Shown: positions 7,839 through 15,552 of the stretch, piece by piece
Layout of the letters: each line of letters starts with the position of its first letter
Numbering within the stretch: position 1 is the stretch's first letter
Assembly: GCF_017652985.1 (NCBI RefSeq)
Contig: NZ_JAGGDJ010000001.1
Span: 372,001 to 436,000, forward strand
Length of the DNA: 64,000 nucleotides
Direction: 5' to 3'
From: Paenibacillus artemisiicola
GTDB taxonomy: Bacteria; Bacillota; Bacilli; Paenibacillales; Paenibacillaceae
Translations under genes and position numbers: made by a program
The notes under the pieces: model-generated
The model's input: only the letters and a program-made list of their open reading frames with translations
Told to the model about the DNA's origin: nothing
Database searches by the model: none

Positions 7839-8489
7839 ATGGACATCGCCGGCGCATTCGCCTACCATAATCTCATCTTTATCCTCAAAGGCTTCGGCAT
7901 GACGCTTTGGGTCGCCTTCGTCGCGATCGTCGCGAGCTTCGCGCTCGGCGGCATCGCCGGGACGCTGCGCTATATGCGCATTCCGGTTATCTCGCCGGCG
8001 ATCGGCGCGGTCGTCGAGATCGTCCGCAACCTGCCGCTGCTGCTCATTCTATTCTTCACGTATTTCGCCATGCCCGACGTGGGCATCAAGCTGAGCGTCA
8101 CCGGCGCGGCGATCGTCGGCTTGACGGTCTTCGAAGCGGCCATGATTTCGGAAGTCGTGCGCAGCGGATTGAACGCCGTCCCGAAGGGCCAGATCGAAGC
8201 CGCGCGCTCGTCGGGGCTCACGCGATCGCAGACGATCCGGCACATCGTGCTGCCGCAAGGGCTTCGGGCCATGGTGCCGCCGCTCGTGAGCCAATTCATC
8301 TCGCTCCTGAAGGACACGTCGCTCGCCATCGTCATCTCGCTGCCGGAGCTCATGCATAACGCGAAAATCGTCATCGCCCAGCAGTACGACTATACCGTCC
8401 CGGTGCTCGCGGTGGTTGCCGTGCTGTATTTCGCGGTGAATTACGCCTTGTCGATCGCGGCGCGTCGGCTCGAGAACAAACGCGTCTGA
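7839..8489 (+). CDS. Amino-acid ABC importer permease 2
   Basis: A 216-residue paralogue of the preceding permease with the same topology and an EAA loop (EAARSSGLTRSQTIRHIVLP). TAGGAGG lies upstream of the ATG. Two different permeases in one operon are usual for glutamate/aspartate-type (GltJK) and glutamine-type importers. The next gene, a GlnK-like kinase, follows after about 100 bases without a terminator, so the sensor pair is likely co-transcribed. Confidence 0.92.
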   Translation: MDIAGAFAYHNLIFILKGFGMTLWVAFVAIVASFALGGIAGTLRYMRIPVISPAIGAVVEIVRNLPLLLILFFTYFAMPDVGIKLSVTGAAIVGLTVFEAAMISEVVRSGLNAVPKGQIEAARSSGLTRSQTIRHIVLPQGLRAMVPPLVSQFISLLKDTSLAIVISLPELMHNAKIVIAQQYDYTVPVLAVVAVLYFAVNYALSIAARRLENKRV

Positions 8490-8592
8490 CGCCTTCCGGG
8501 GAACGGCGTGCCGCGGGCTAGCCCGGATTCCGAAGGGCGCCGCGTTCGCGGGCGCCTCCGGCCGCGCCGCCGGGCAGGGCTCATGGGAGTGG

Positions 8593-9897
8593 GTGCCTAT
8601 CGCTATCGAGAAGCCATACGGATCCAAAACCGAAAACATGCAGATCGCCGTCCTCGCCGTCGTCGTCGCGGTGGCGGGCGAATTCAAGATCAACCCGTTC
8701 AGCGGCGACCTGTTCCGCATCGGGCTCGGCAGCAGCGCCTTTCTGTTCTTGCTGCTCTTCATGCGCCATCTGCCGTTCCGCAGAACGGGGATCGCCGTCG
8801 GAGTGACGGTGCTGCTGTTTCGGGTCACGCTCGACGGCGCGGCCGAGGGCGCGGACTTCTCGCTGCCGGGCAGCCTGCACGCTCATTTCTCCGCGATGCT
8901 GTATTACGTCGTCTTCGGGGCGGGCATGGCGCTTATGCAAAGCCGGCTGAAACAGCTGGATCCGCTCATTCTCGGGGCGTGCGCGACGCTGATCGACATC
9001 GTCTCCAACGAGACCGAGCTCCTGTCGCGGAGCCTCGCCTTCGGCCTGCCCGTATTCCGCGCCGACCAGATCGGCGTCATTTCCTTGATCGCGGCGGTGC
9101 GGTGCTATTTTACGGTCGGCATCTACAGCAGCATCGCGGTGAACCAGATGCGCGTCGTGCAGGCCGAGCAGCAGAAGCGGCTCGAGCAGATGATCGGCGT
9201 CGGCAGCGGGCTGTACGGCGAAGCGTTCTACCTGCGCAAGTCGATGGACGTCATCGAGCAGATCACCGCCAAGAGCCACGATCTGTACGAACGCCTGAAC
9301 GAGGAAGGGCTGCGGGCGCACGGCCGGGCCGTCCTCGAACTCACGCAGCAAATCCACGAGGTGAAAAAGGACTCGCAGCGCATTTTGGCGGGGCTGACCA
9401 AGCTGGTCGACCTCGACCGCGCCGCCGAGATGACGCTCGCGGAGATCGTCGGCCTCGTCGCGAAGTCGAACGGCAACTACGCCCGGATGCTGGAGAAGGA
9501 CATTCGCATGGAAACGGAGGTCCGCGCCGATTATCCGACCCGCCACTACATTCCCCTCCTGACGGTGCTGAACAACCTGGCGGCCAACGCGGCCGAAGCG
9601 ATCGAAGCGCGCGGCACCGTGCGTTTCAACGTCTACGAACGGGGGAGCGAGACCGTTTTCACGGTCGCGGATACCGGAACGGGCATCGCCGAGCAGGACA
9701 AGGACCTCGTGTTCGAGCCCGGGTTTACGACCAAATTCAACCAGGAAGGAACGGCGGCGACCGGCATCGGCCTGTCGCACGTGCGCGACATCGTCGGTTC
9801 GTTCGAGGGCAGCCTGCGCCTGCTGACGACGGGGAAGGACGCCTTGACGACGTTCGCGGCGGCGTTTCCGACGGAGCGGTTGAAGAAAGGGGGATAA
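8593..9897 (+). CDS. glnK: GlnK (YcbA)-like membrane sensor histidine kinase
   Basis: A 434-residue kinase. The N-terminal half has several membrane helices (about residues 15-195). A short phosphoacceptor region has His in IHEVKKDSQRI (around residue 255), followed by a GHKL ATPase domain with N-box LNNLAANAAEAIEA, G1 box VADTGTGIA and ATP-lid region GFTTKFNQEGTAATGIGLS. The HEVKKD motif and the adjacent YcbB-type regulator match B. subtilis GlnK-GlnL, which responds to glutamine. The start is GTG with GGGAG only 3 bases upstream; the ATG at 8638 is an alternative without ribosome site. The link to the preceding importer suggests it senses or controls amino-acid uptake. Confidence 0.85.
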   Translation: MPIAIEKPYGSKTENMQIAVLAVVVAVAGEFKINPFSGDLFRIGLGSSAFLFLLLFMRHLPFRRTGIAVGVTVLLFRVTLDGAAEGADFSLPGSLHAHFSAMLYYVVFGAGMALMQSRLKQLDPLILGACATLIDIVSNETELLSRSLAFGLPVFRADQIGVISLIAAVRCYFTVGIYSSIAVNQMRVVQAEQQKRLEQMIGVGSGLYGEAFYLRKSMDVIEQITAKSHDLYERLNEEGLRAHGRAVLELTQQIHEVKKDSQRILAGLTKLVDLDRAAEMTLAEIVGLVAKSNGNYARMLEKDIRMETEVRADYPTRHYIPLLTVLNNLAANAAEAIEARGTVRFNVYERGSETVFTVADTGTGIAEQDKDLVFEPGFTTKFNQEGTAATGIGLSHVRDIVGSFEGSLRLLTTGKDALTTFAAAFPTERLKKGG

Positions 9898-9900
9898 GCC

Positions 9901-10803
9901 ATGCCGACGTTTTGCATCATCGACGACGACGCGGTTAGCAGGCGGATGCTCCAGACGATCATCGAGAAGGGCGGGGTCGGCGAGGTGGTCGGGACGGCGG
10001 CCGGCGGCACCGAAGGCGCGCAGCTCATCCTCGACGAGCGGCCCGACGTCGTGCTGATCGACCTGCTCATGCCGGACCAGGACGGCCTCGAGACGATCGC
10101 GGGCCTCAAGAAGGCGGGCTACGAAGGCCGGTACGTCATGATCTCCCAGATCGAGAACAAGGACATGATCAGCAAGGCGTACCAGGCAGGCATCGAATTT
10201 TATATCCAGAAGCCGATCAACCGGGTCGAGATCGAGGCGGTGCTCGGCAAGGTGAGCGAGCAGTGGCGGATGGCGCGCTACTTGAACGAAATCAAGCAGT
10301 CGATCGCGAAGCTCGACCGGCTCGATCCGGAAGCGGCGGGCGAGCGGAAGAAGCCGGGCGCGCGCGAGGTCATGCGGACGATCCTGATGGACCTCGGGAT
10401 CGTCGGCGAGAGCGGCAGCGGGGATATCGCCGCCATGACGGAATACTTGCTGCGCCATCATCGCGGAGGCGGACTTCCGCCGCTGAAGTCGCTGTACGAA
10501 GCGTGCATCCGCGCGGGCAATCCGAACGGCGCCGACGCCGAGAAGGAAGGGAGGGCGGTCGAGCAGCGCGTCCGCCGCGCCGTCCTCGCCGCGCTGACCA
10601 ACCTCGCCAGCATCGGGCTGACGGATTACGGCCATCCGAAGTTCGAGCATTACGCGCCGCTCTATTTCGATTTTCGCGACGTGCGGCTCAAGATGAAGGA
10701 GATCGACGAGCAGGCGCCGCAGGAGAAGCCGAAGGTGAACATCAAGAAGTTTGTGCAGGTGTTCTACCTGGAGACCCTCGACAAGCTGAACGGCGCGCAA
10801 TGA
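9901..10803 (+). CDS. glnL: GlnL (YcbB)-type response regulator
   Basis: A 300-residue regulator. The receiver domain (1-120) has acidic residues Asp8-Asp10, phospho-acceptor Asp54 (VLIDLLMPDQDG) and Lys in FYIQKP near 104. The C-terminal half matches the YcbB DNA-binding domain rather than a classical winged helix (KPGAREVMRTILMDLGI..., ending VFYLETLDKLNGAQ). It starts 3 bases after the kinase stop, with AAAGGGGG inside the kinase end, so the two are translationally coupled. In B. subtilis this pair activates glutamine uptake and glutaminase genes; here the target is probably the adjacent importer. Confidence 0.88.
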   Translation: MPTFCIIDDDAVSRRMLQTIIEKGGVGEVVGTAAGGTEGAQLILDERPDVVLIDLLMPDQDGLETIAGLKKAGYEGRYVMISQIENKDMISKAYQAGIEFYIQKPINRVEIEAVLGKVSEQWRMARYLNEIKQSIAKLDRLDPEAAGERKKPGAREVMRTILMDLGIVGESGSGDIAAMTEYLLRHHRGGGLPPLKSLYEACIRAGNPNGADAEKEGRAVEQRVRRAVLAALTNLASIGLTDYGHPKFEHYAPLYFDFRDVRLKMKEIDEQAPQEKPKVNIKKFVQVFYLETLDKLNGAQ

Positions 10804-10900
10804 CAACGGCAGCAGCGCAAGCGCAATCGCGAGCGCAAGGACTCTTCGGCGAGCGCGATCCGATTATAGCCGGGCTTCTCCCGTTATCTCGAATTCGCGC

Positions 10901-10929
10901 TTGACGGGCGTCGGTTCGATTGCTAGAAT
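10901..10929 (+). promoter_or_regulatory. Strong promoter ahead of the LacI locus
   Basis: TTGACG (10901-10906), 17 bases, TAGAAT (10924-10929), with an extended TGC just before the -10 box. One of the best promoters in the window. An intrinsic terminator follows only 56 bases after the -10 box. Confidence 0.8.
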
Positions 10930-10935
10930 AAACCA

Positions 10936-11017
10936 CAGTAAAGAACTTGGAATTATCAGCTACATACCCGTTGACCGGCCGACCGGAGACACGCGATTCA
11001 CGCGCTGTCTCCTTTTT
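10936..11017 (+). ncRNA. Short leader RNA or small RNA with its own terminator
   Basis: From the expected transcript start (about 10936) to the end of the terminator is only about 80 bases with no ORF. This is either a free small RNA or an attenuated 5' leader of the LacI gene at 11080. No known riboswitch consensus was recognised. The RNA call rests only on the promoter-terminator pairing. Confidence 0.4.
10985..11017 (+). terminator. Intrinsic terminator inside the LacI leader
   Basis: GGAGACA (10985-10991) pairs with TGTCTCC (11006-11012), with an inner CGCG/CGCG stem, and is followed by TTTTT. It lies between a strong promoter and the LacI gene. Confidence 0.8.
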
Positions 11018-11022
11018 GCGTT

Positions 11023-11041
11023 TTCCGGTACTGTACCGGAA
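11023..11041 (+). promoter_or_regulatory. Perfect dyad upstream of the LacI gene (operator candidate)
   Basis: TTCCGGTAC-T-GTACCGGAA, nine-base arms around a single T, 38 bases before the LacI start codon. A plausible site for autoregulation, but the odd centre differs from the usual LacI-family operator with a central CG. Confidence 0.5.
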
Positions 11042-11079
11042 CGATACCGCGATCGGCCGAAGGAGGAGAGAGCCCGGAG

Positions 11080-12063
11080 ATGAACATTCGCAAAATCGCC
11101 GAGATGTGCGGCGTGTCGGTATCGACCGTCAGCCGCATTCTCAACAACAGGCCCGACGTCAACGAAGAGACGCGGGAGAACGTGATCCGGTTCATGAACG
11201 ATCACGGCTTCCGGCCGGCCGTCGTTGCCAACCGGCAGGAGACGGCCGGCATCGTGACGCCGGACGTGTCGTTCCCGGAGTACATGGGGGAGCTCATGAA
11301 CGGCATCATGGAGCAAGCCTACGCCGCTGGACTATATCTGATGCTCGTGCCCTACCAGGACAGAACGTTCCGGGATGCCGGCGCGGCGGCTCATTTTTGC
11401 CGGTCCAACGGGCTGAAGGGCTTGATCGCGATCAACCCGCCGCTGCGGTCGCCGCTGCCGGACGCGCTCGTCGCGGCCCGTCTGCCCCACGTGGTCGTAG
11501 CCGCGTCCTATCCGGACAGCGACGTGTCCTGGGTCGACGTCGACAACGCCGACGGCTGCCGCCAGGCCGTGCGGCATCTGCTCGCGCTCGGCCACCGGCG
11601 GATCGCGCTGCTGCATCCGCCCATCGCCCACCCGTGCGACGCCGACCGGGCCGGCGGTTACCGGGATGCCCTCCGCGAGGCGGGCATCGAGGCCGATCCC
11701 GGCTGGGCGCAGGAGCTGAATCCGCGGCGCGAGCCCGTGAAGGACACGGTCCGGAAGCTGCTGCACGACGCGCGGCCGACGGCGGTGTTCTGCTCGACTT
11801 ACCGCGGCACCTTGGCCGTTAGCGCCGCGCTGGGGGAGCTCGGACTTCGCGTGCCGGCGGACGTCGCGGTCGCGGGCTTCGGCGACTACGACGTCTCCCC
11901 GCTCATGAACCCGCCGATGACGACAGTGCACCAGCCGATCGCGGACATCGGCCGAACGGCCGTGGCGGCGTTCGGCGAGCTGCTGCGCCAGACCGACTAC
12001 GCGAGCATTCAACGGCTGCTGCCGGCGCGCCTCATCGTGCGCGCGTCGACGAAAGGAGCGTGA
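11080..12063 (+). CDS. LacI-family transcriptional regulator of the sulfatase/sugar locus
   Basis: A 327-residue regulator with an N-terminal LacI helix-turn-helix (IRKIAEMCGVSVSTVSRILN, residues 3-22), a hinge helix near residues 50-58 and a periplasmic-binding-protein-like sugar sensor domain (FGDYDVSPLMNPPMTTV near the end). The hinge region lacks the usual L-A form (ANRQETAGIV). AAGGAGGAGAG lies before the ATG. It heads a unit with two sugar permeases, a binding protein and a sulfatase, which it presumably represses until the sugar appears. The permease gene begins 5 bases after its stop. Confidence 0.9.
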   Translation: MNIRKIAEMCGVSVSTVSRILNNRPDVNEETRENVIRFMNDHGFRPAVVANRQETAGIVTPDVSFPEYMGELMNGIMEQAYAAGLYLMLVPYQDRTFRDAGAAAHFCRSNGLKGLIAINPPLRSPLPDALVAARLPHVVVAASYPDSDVSWVDVDNADGCRQAVRHLLALGHRRIALLHPPIAHPCDADRAGGYRDALREAGIEADPGWAQELNPRREPVKDTVRKLLHDARPTAVFCSTYRGTLAVSAALGELGLRVPADVAVAGFGDYDVSPLMNPPMTTVHQPIADIGRTAVAAFGELLRQTDYASIQRLLPARLIVRASTKGA

Positions 12064-12068
12064 CCGGG

Positions 12069-13004
12069 ATGGCCGACATGACGCAGGGCGCCGGCGCTCG
12101 CCCGCGCAAGCCCGGCTTGCTCCGCAAACTATGGCGCGTCCGCCATGCGTATTTTTTCCTCCTTCCGATCTTCGCGGTGCTCGCCACGTTCAAATACGGG
12201 CCGCTTGTCGTTGCCGTGCAGAAGTCGTTTTTCGATTGGAACGGAGCCAACGTCGACCGCTTCGTCGGCTTCGCGAATTACGCGAAGGCCCTGCACGACG
12301 AGTCGTTCCGGCGCTCGATCGGCCATGCGCTCGCGCTGACCGCCGGCGCGCTGGCCGAGACGCTCACGCTGCCGCTGCTTGCCGCCGCGCTCGTCTTTCA
12401 CGTCAAGCGCAAGCGGCTGGCGGAATGGGCGCGCGTGCTGTTCATCGTGCCGCTGATCGTGCCGACGCTCGTCGTCATCAAAATCTGGACGTGGGTGTAC
12501 GCGAGCCGGAACGGCATTTTGAACGGCCTGCTGGAGCTGGTCGGCCTGGAAGGCTGGACGCATGCCTGGCTGGGCGAAAGCGGCACCTCGCTATGGGCGC
12601 TCCTGTTCTACAATTTCCCATGGATCGGCGGCATCTACTTCCTGATCTATCTGGCGGGGCTGCTGAACATTCCGGCCGAGCTCTTCGAGAGCGGCAGCCT
12701 GGACGGCATGAGCGTCTGGCAGCGGTTCCGCTACCTCGAGCTGCCGCTGATCCGCGGGCAACTCCGCCTCGTCGCCCTGCTGGTCGTCATCGGGCAGTTG
12801 CAAAATTTCGAGCTTCCGCTCGTCTTGACCGGCGGCGGTCCCGGCGAATCGTCGCTGACGCCCGCGCTGTACTTGTACGACCGCGCGTTCACCTACAACG
12901 AGATGGGCTACGCGTCGGCGCTCGGGATGCTGCTCTTCGCCGGCATTTTGCTGGTCACGCAGGCGCTGCAAAAGCTGTTCAAATCGGGCGAGACGCCGGG
13001 GTAG
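12069..13004 (+). CDS. Sugar ABC importer permease (MalF/UgpA type)
   Basis: A 311-residue membrane protein of the CUT1 family with six predicted helices. The ATPase-coupling loop reads ESGSLDGMSVWQRFRYLELP. AAAGGAG at 12052-12058 lies 10 bases before the ATG at 12069; a GTG at 12060 overlapping the LacI stop is too close to it. It pairs with the permease at 13017. No dedicated ATPase is encoded here; CUT1 importers of this group often share an MsmX/UgpC-type ATPase encoded elsewhere. Confidence 0.9.
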   Translation: MADMTQGAGARPRKPGLLRKLWRVRHAYFFLLPIFAVLATFKYGPLVVAVQKSFFDWNGANVDRFVGFANYAKALHDESFRRSIGHALALTAGALAETLTLPLLAAALVFHVKRKRLAEWARVLFIVPLIVPTLVVIKIWTWVYASRNGILNGLLELVGLEGWTHAWLGESGTSLWALLFYNFPWIGGIYFLIYLAGLLNIPAELFESGSLDGMSVWQRFRYLELPLIRGQLRLVALLVVIGQLQNFELPLVLTGGGPGESSLTPALYLYDRAFTYNEMGYASALGMLLFAGILLVTQALQKLFKSGETPG

Positions 13005-13016
13005 GAGGGAGACGCG

Positions 13017-13910
13017 ATGAAAGCGAACCAGTCGCATGCCAACGTATCGAAAGTAAAGCTGAACTCGGCGAAAGCGAACCGGCCCAAATCCCAAGCCTTC
13101 GCGCTCGGAGCCGTTATCCAATACGCCGCGCTCGCGTTCCTGCTCGCCGCCACCTTGCTGCCGTTCTACATGACGCTGATCAATTCATGGAAGCACCGCA
13201 TGGATATCTATAAGCATTTTTGGGGCTGGCCCGCGCATTTCTACGTTGATAATTACGGCACCGCCGCCGGTTACCTGCTGCCGTACATGGCCAATTCGAT
13301 CGTCGTGACCGCCGGCATCACGGCCGCCGTGCTCGTCCTGTCGTCCATGGCCGCGTTCTCGTTCGCCGCCTACGAATTTCCCGGAAAGGGGCTGCTGTAC
13401 ACGCTCGTCGTCATGCTCATGATGATCCCGGGCTTCCTGCTGCTCGTTCCGCAGTTCGTGTTGGTGAAGTCGTTGGGCATGCTCGATTCGTATGCCGGCC
13501 AGATTTTCCCGCCCGCCGCGGTCGGCTCCGCGATGGGCACGTTGCTGATCCGTGAATTCCTCGCCGGGCTGCCGGCCGGCTTGCTCGAGTCGGCGCAGCT
13601 GGACGGTGCCGGTCCGTGGCGGATCTTCAGCCGGATCGCGCTGCCGCTCGCCAAGCCGGCGTTGTCCGTGGTCGGCATTCTGACGGCGATCAGCGGCTGG
13701 AACAATTACATTTGGCCGCTCGTGATCATCTCGGACGAGAAGCTGAAGCCGGTCATTCTCGTGCTGGGCACCGTCTCGGGCACGGTCGAGCAGGGAACGG
13801 GCTTGCAGCTTGCCGGCTACGTGTTCGCGTCGCTGCCGTTTCTCGTGCTGTTCCTGTTCGCGACGAAGCCGTTCGTCTCGGGTCTGACGTCGGGGGCGAT
13901 CAAAGGCTGA
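13017..13910 (+). CDS. Sugar ABC importer permease (MalG/UgpE type)
   Basis: A 297-residue partner permease: a basic N-terminus, six helices and the EAA loop (ESAQLDGAGPWRIFSRIALP). TAGGAGGGAG precedes the ATG, 12 bases after the previous stop. Its end (FVSGLTSGAIKG) is the usual CUT1 terminal motif. It completes the channel for the binding protein encoded next. Confidence 0.92.
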   Translation: MKANQSHANVSKVKLNSAKANRPKSQAFALGAVIQYAALAFLLAATLLPFYMTLINSWKHRMDIYKHFWGWPAHFYVDNYGTAAGYLLPYMANSIVVTAGITAAVLVLSSMAAFSFAAYEFPGKGLLYTLVVMLMMIPGFLLLVPQFVLVKSLGMLDSYAGQIFPPAAVGSAMGTLLIREFLAGLPAGLLESAQLDGAGPWRIFSRIALPLAKPALSVVGILTAISGWNNYIWPLVIISDEKLKPVILVLGTVSGTVEQGTGLQLAGYVFASLPFLVLFLFATKPFVSGLTSGAIKG

Positions 13911-13962
13911 AACGGCCTCCGCAAACGGCGGCTGATTACGTTCCGGAGGTGATGAATCCTTC

Positions 13963-13986
13963 CGGCTTCCGTCCTCGCGGAAGCCG
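13963..13986 (+). other. Intergenic hairpin before the sugar-binding-protein gene
   Basis: CGGCTTCCG pairs perfectly with CGGAAGCCG across a 6-base loop and has no T run. Like the hairpin at 7047-7095 it lies at a permease/binding-protein boundary, and may set mRNA stability. Confidence 0.55.
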
Positions 13987-14048
13987 CGGACGAAGAATTC
14001 GCGGTAGGCAGGCGCACGATCATTTTGTACGATAGGAGAGAAACAACC

Positions 14049-15524
14049 ATGACATGGAAACGCATGAACGCGCCGGCGGCGCTGGCGCTCGGCTTCGCGC
14101 TGCTCGCGGGCTGCTCGAACGGGGACGGGAATGGGAACGCGGACGATCCGGCGGCCGGAGGCCAAGCGGACGGGAAGGGAGGCGGCGCCGGGAACGCGAA
14201 GGTCGTCCTCTCGTTCACGACGAGCAAGAGCAAAATCGAGGAAGACAACAAGGTCTACGAGGACCTGGTCAAGGCGTACAACGCCGATCCGAACGCGAAA
14301 GCCGAAGTGAAGCTGACGCTCGCCAATTGGGGCGACGACGGGACCGCGCAGCGAACCTGGGTCACGACCCAGCTCATCGGGGACAATGCGCCGGATTTGT
14401 TCCAATCGAAGTATCTCTGGTCGCAGGAGGATTTCGGCAAAGGGCTCGTGACCGAGCTGACCGGCGATCTGGCGCAGCCGAATCCGTACGCCGGCGGAGC
14501 GGATTGGCGGAGCTCGCTCTCCGATACCGTCATGGCCAACATGTTCGTGCCCGGCACGGACAAGGTCGCGGGGGTTCCGACGTATTCGGGAACGATCCGG
14601 ATGTTCTACAACAAGGATCTGTTCGATCAAGCCGGCGTCACGGCGCTGCCGGAGACATGGAACCAGTTTCTGGACGCGCAGGAGCGGCTGCGGCAGGCGG
14701 GCGTCGCGCCGATGGCCATCGGCTTCGCCAAGCAGGGCGGGGACAGGCCCGACTGGATGCTGCGATATTTGTCCGACCAGACGGTGGAACAGCTCGTCCC
14801 GGGGATGGATCTCGACGGCAACAAGCTGATCGGCTCCAACGAGATCGTCGCGGCGATCGACGGCGGCACGCTCGACTTCGGCAAGGAACCGTGGAAGGAC
14901 GTCTTCCCGATTCTCAAGGATTGGACCAAGTATTGGCCCAAAGGCTTCAACGGCATCACGCTCGATGACGCGAACGAGATGTTCCTGCGCGGCGACGCCG
15001 CGATGACGCTGGCCCCGCCGGATTTCGTGAAGCAGCTGGAGGGGATGAATTACGGCGTCATGCGCGTGCCGTACCTGACGAAGGAGAATCACCCCATGGC
15101 CGAAGGCAAATATTACGAGGTCGCTTCCGGCAATCCGGACGGCGTCTACGTGATGCCGAAATCGATCTCGGCGGAGAAGAAGGCGGGGGCGATCGATTTT
15201 CTGATGTACCTCACCTCGCCGACCGTCCAGAAGCAAATCGCCGAACGGCTGTACCGGGCGCCGGTGCTGAAGGATGCCGAGTTTCCCGACAACATCAAGC
15301 CGTTTCTGGCCGTCAACGAGCCGTTCAAGATGAACCTGTTCGGACCGGCGTTCAGCAAGAATCTGTACGATACGTTCGGCAAGGACGGCCAGCTGTATCT
15401 TGACGGGTCGATGTCCTTGGACGACTTCATCGCCAAGATGAACGCGGTGGCGAAGCAGGAAGCGGACGCGCTGAAGCAGTCGCAGGGCTGGAACGAAGCG
15501 AACGGCTACGGCACGAAAAAGTAG
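14049..15524 (+). CDS. Sugar-binding lipoprotein of the sulfatase locus
   Basis: A 491-residue CUT1 solute-binding protein. The signal peptide ends in lipobox LLAGC (around residue 20), followed by a Gly/Asp/Asn-rich linker. The fold shows the usual landmarks: WVTTQLIGDNAPDLFQ, GVPTYSGTIRMFYNKDLF, a motif near PETWNQFLDAQERL and MYLTSPTVQKQIAERL. TAGGAGAG upstream of the ATG at 14049 fixes the start. It lies 28 bases from the sulfatase gene, suggesting that the imported sugar is released from, or still carries, sulfate. Confidence 0.9.
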   Translation: MTWKRMNAPAALALGFALLAGCSNGDGNGNADDPAAGGQADGKGGGAGNAKVVLSFTTSKSKIEEDNKVYEDLVKAYNADPNAKAEVKLTLANWGDDGTAQRTWVTTQLIGDNAPDLFQSKYLWSQEDFGKGLVTELTGDLAQPNPYAGGADWRSSLSDTVMANMFVPGTDKVAGVPTYSGTIRMFYNKDLFDQAGVTALPETWNQFLDAQERLRQAGVAPMAIGFAKQGGDRPDWMLRYLSDQTVEQLVPGMDLDGNKLIGSNEIVAAIDGGTLDFGKEPWKDVFPILKDWTKYWPKGFNGITLDDANEMFLRGDAAMTLAPPDFVKQLEGMNYGVMRVPYLTKENHPMAEGKYYEVASGNPDGVYVMPKSISAEKKAGAIDFLMYLTSPTVQKQIAERLYRAPVLKDAEFPDNIKPFLAVNEPFKMNLFGPAFSKNLYDTFGKDGQLYLDGSMSLDDFIAKMNAVAKQEADALKQSQGWNEANGYGTKK

Positions 15525-15552
15525 CGGCGATCGGCCGCGAAGGGAGAAGCTT

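Noticed and set aside
8581..10806. A 741-codon minus-strand frame opposite glnK and glnL.
   Set aside because: Shadow; composition dominated by Arg, His, Asp and Leu without family signal.
13951..14035. A 27-codon frame starting directly behind GGAGGTG between permease and binding-protein genes.
   Set aside because: The ribosome-site spacing is too short (2 bases), the product is a low-complexity Arg/Gly string, and the hairpin at 13963-13986 explains the sequence.
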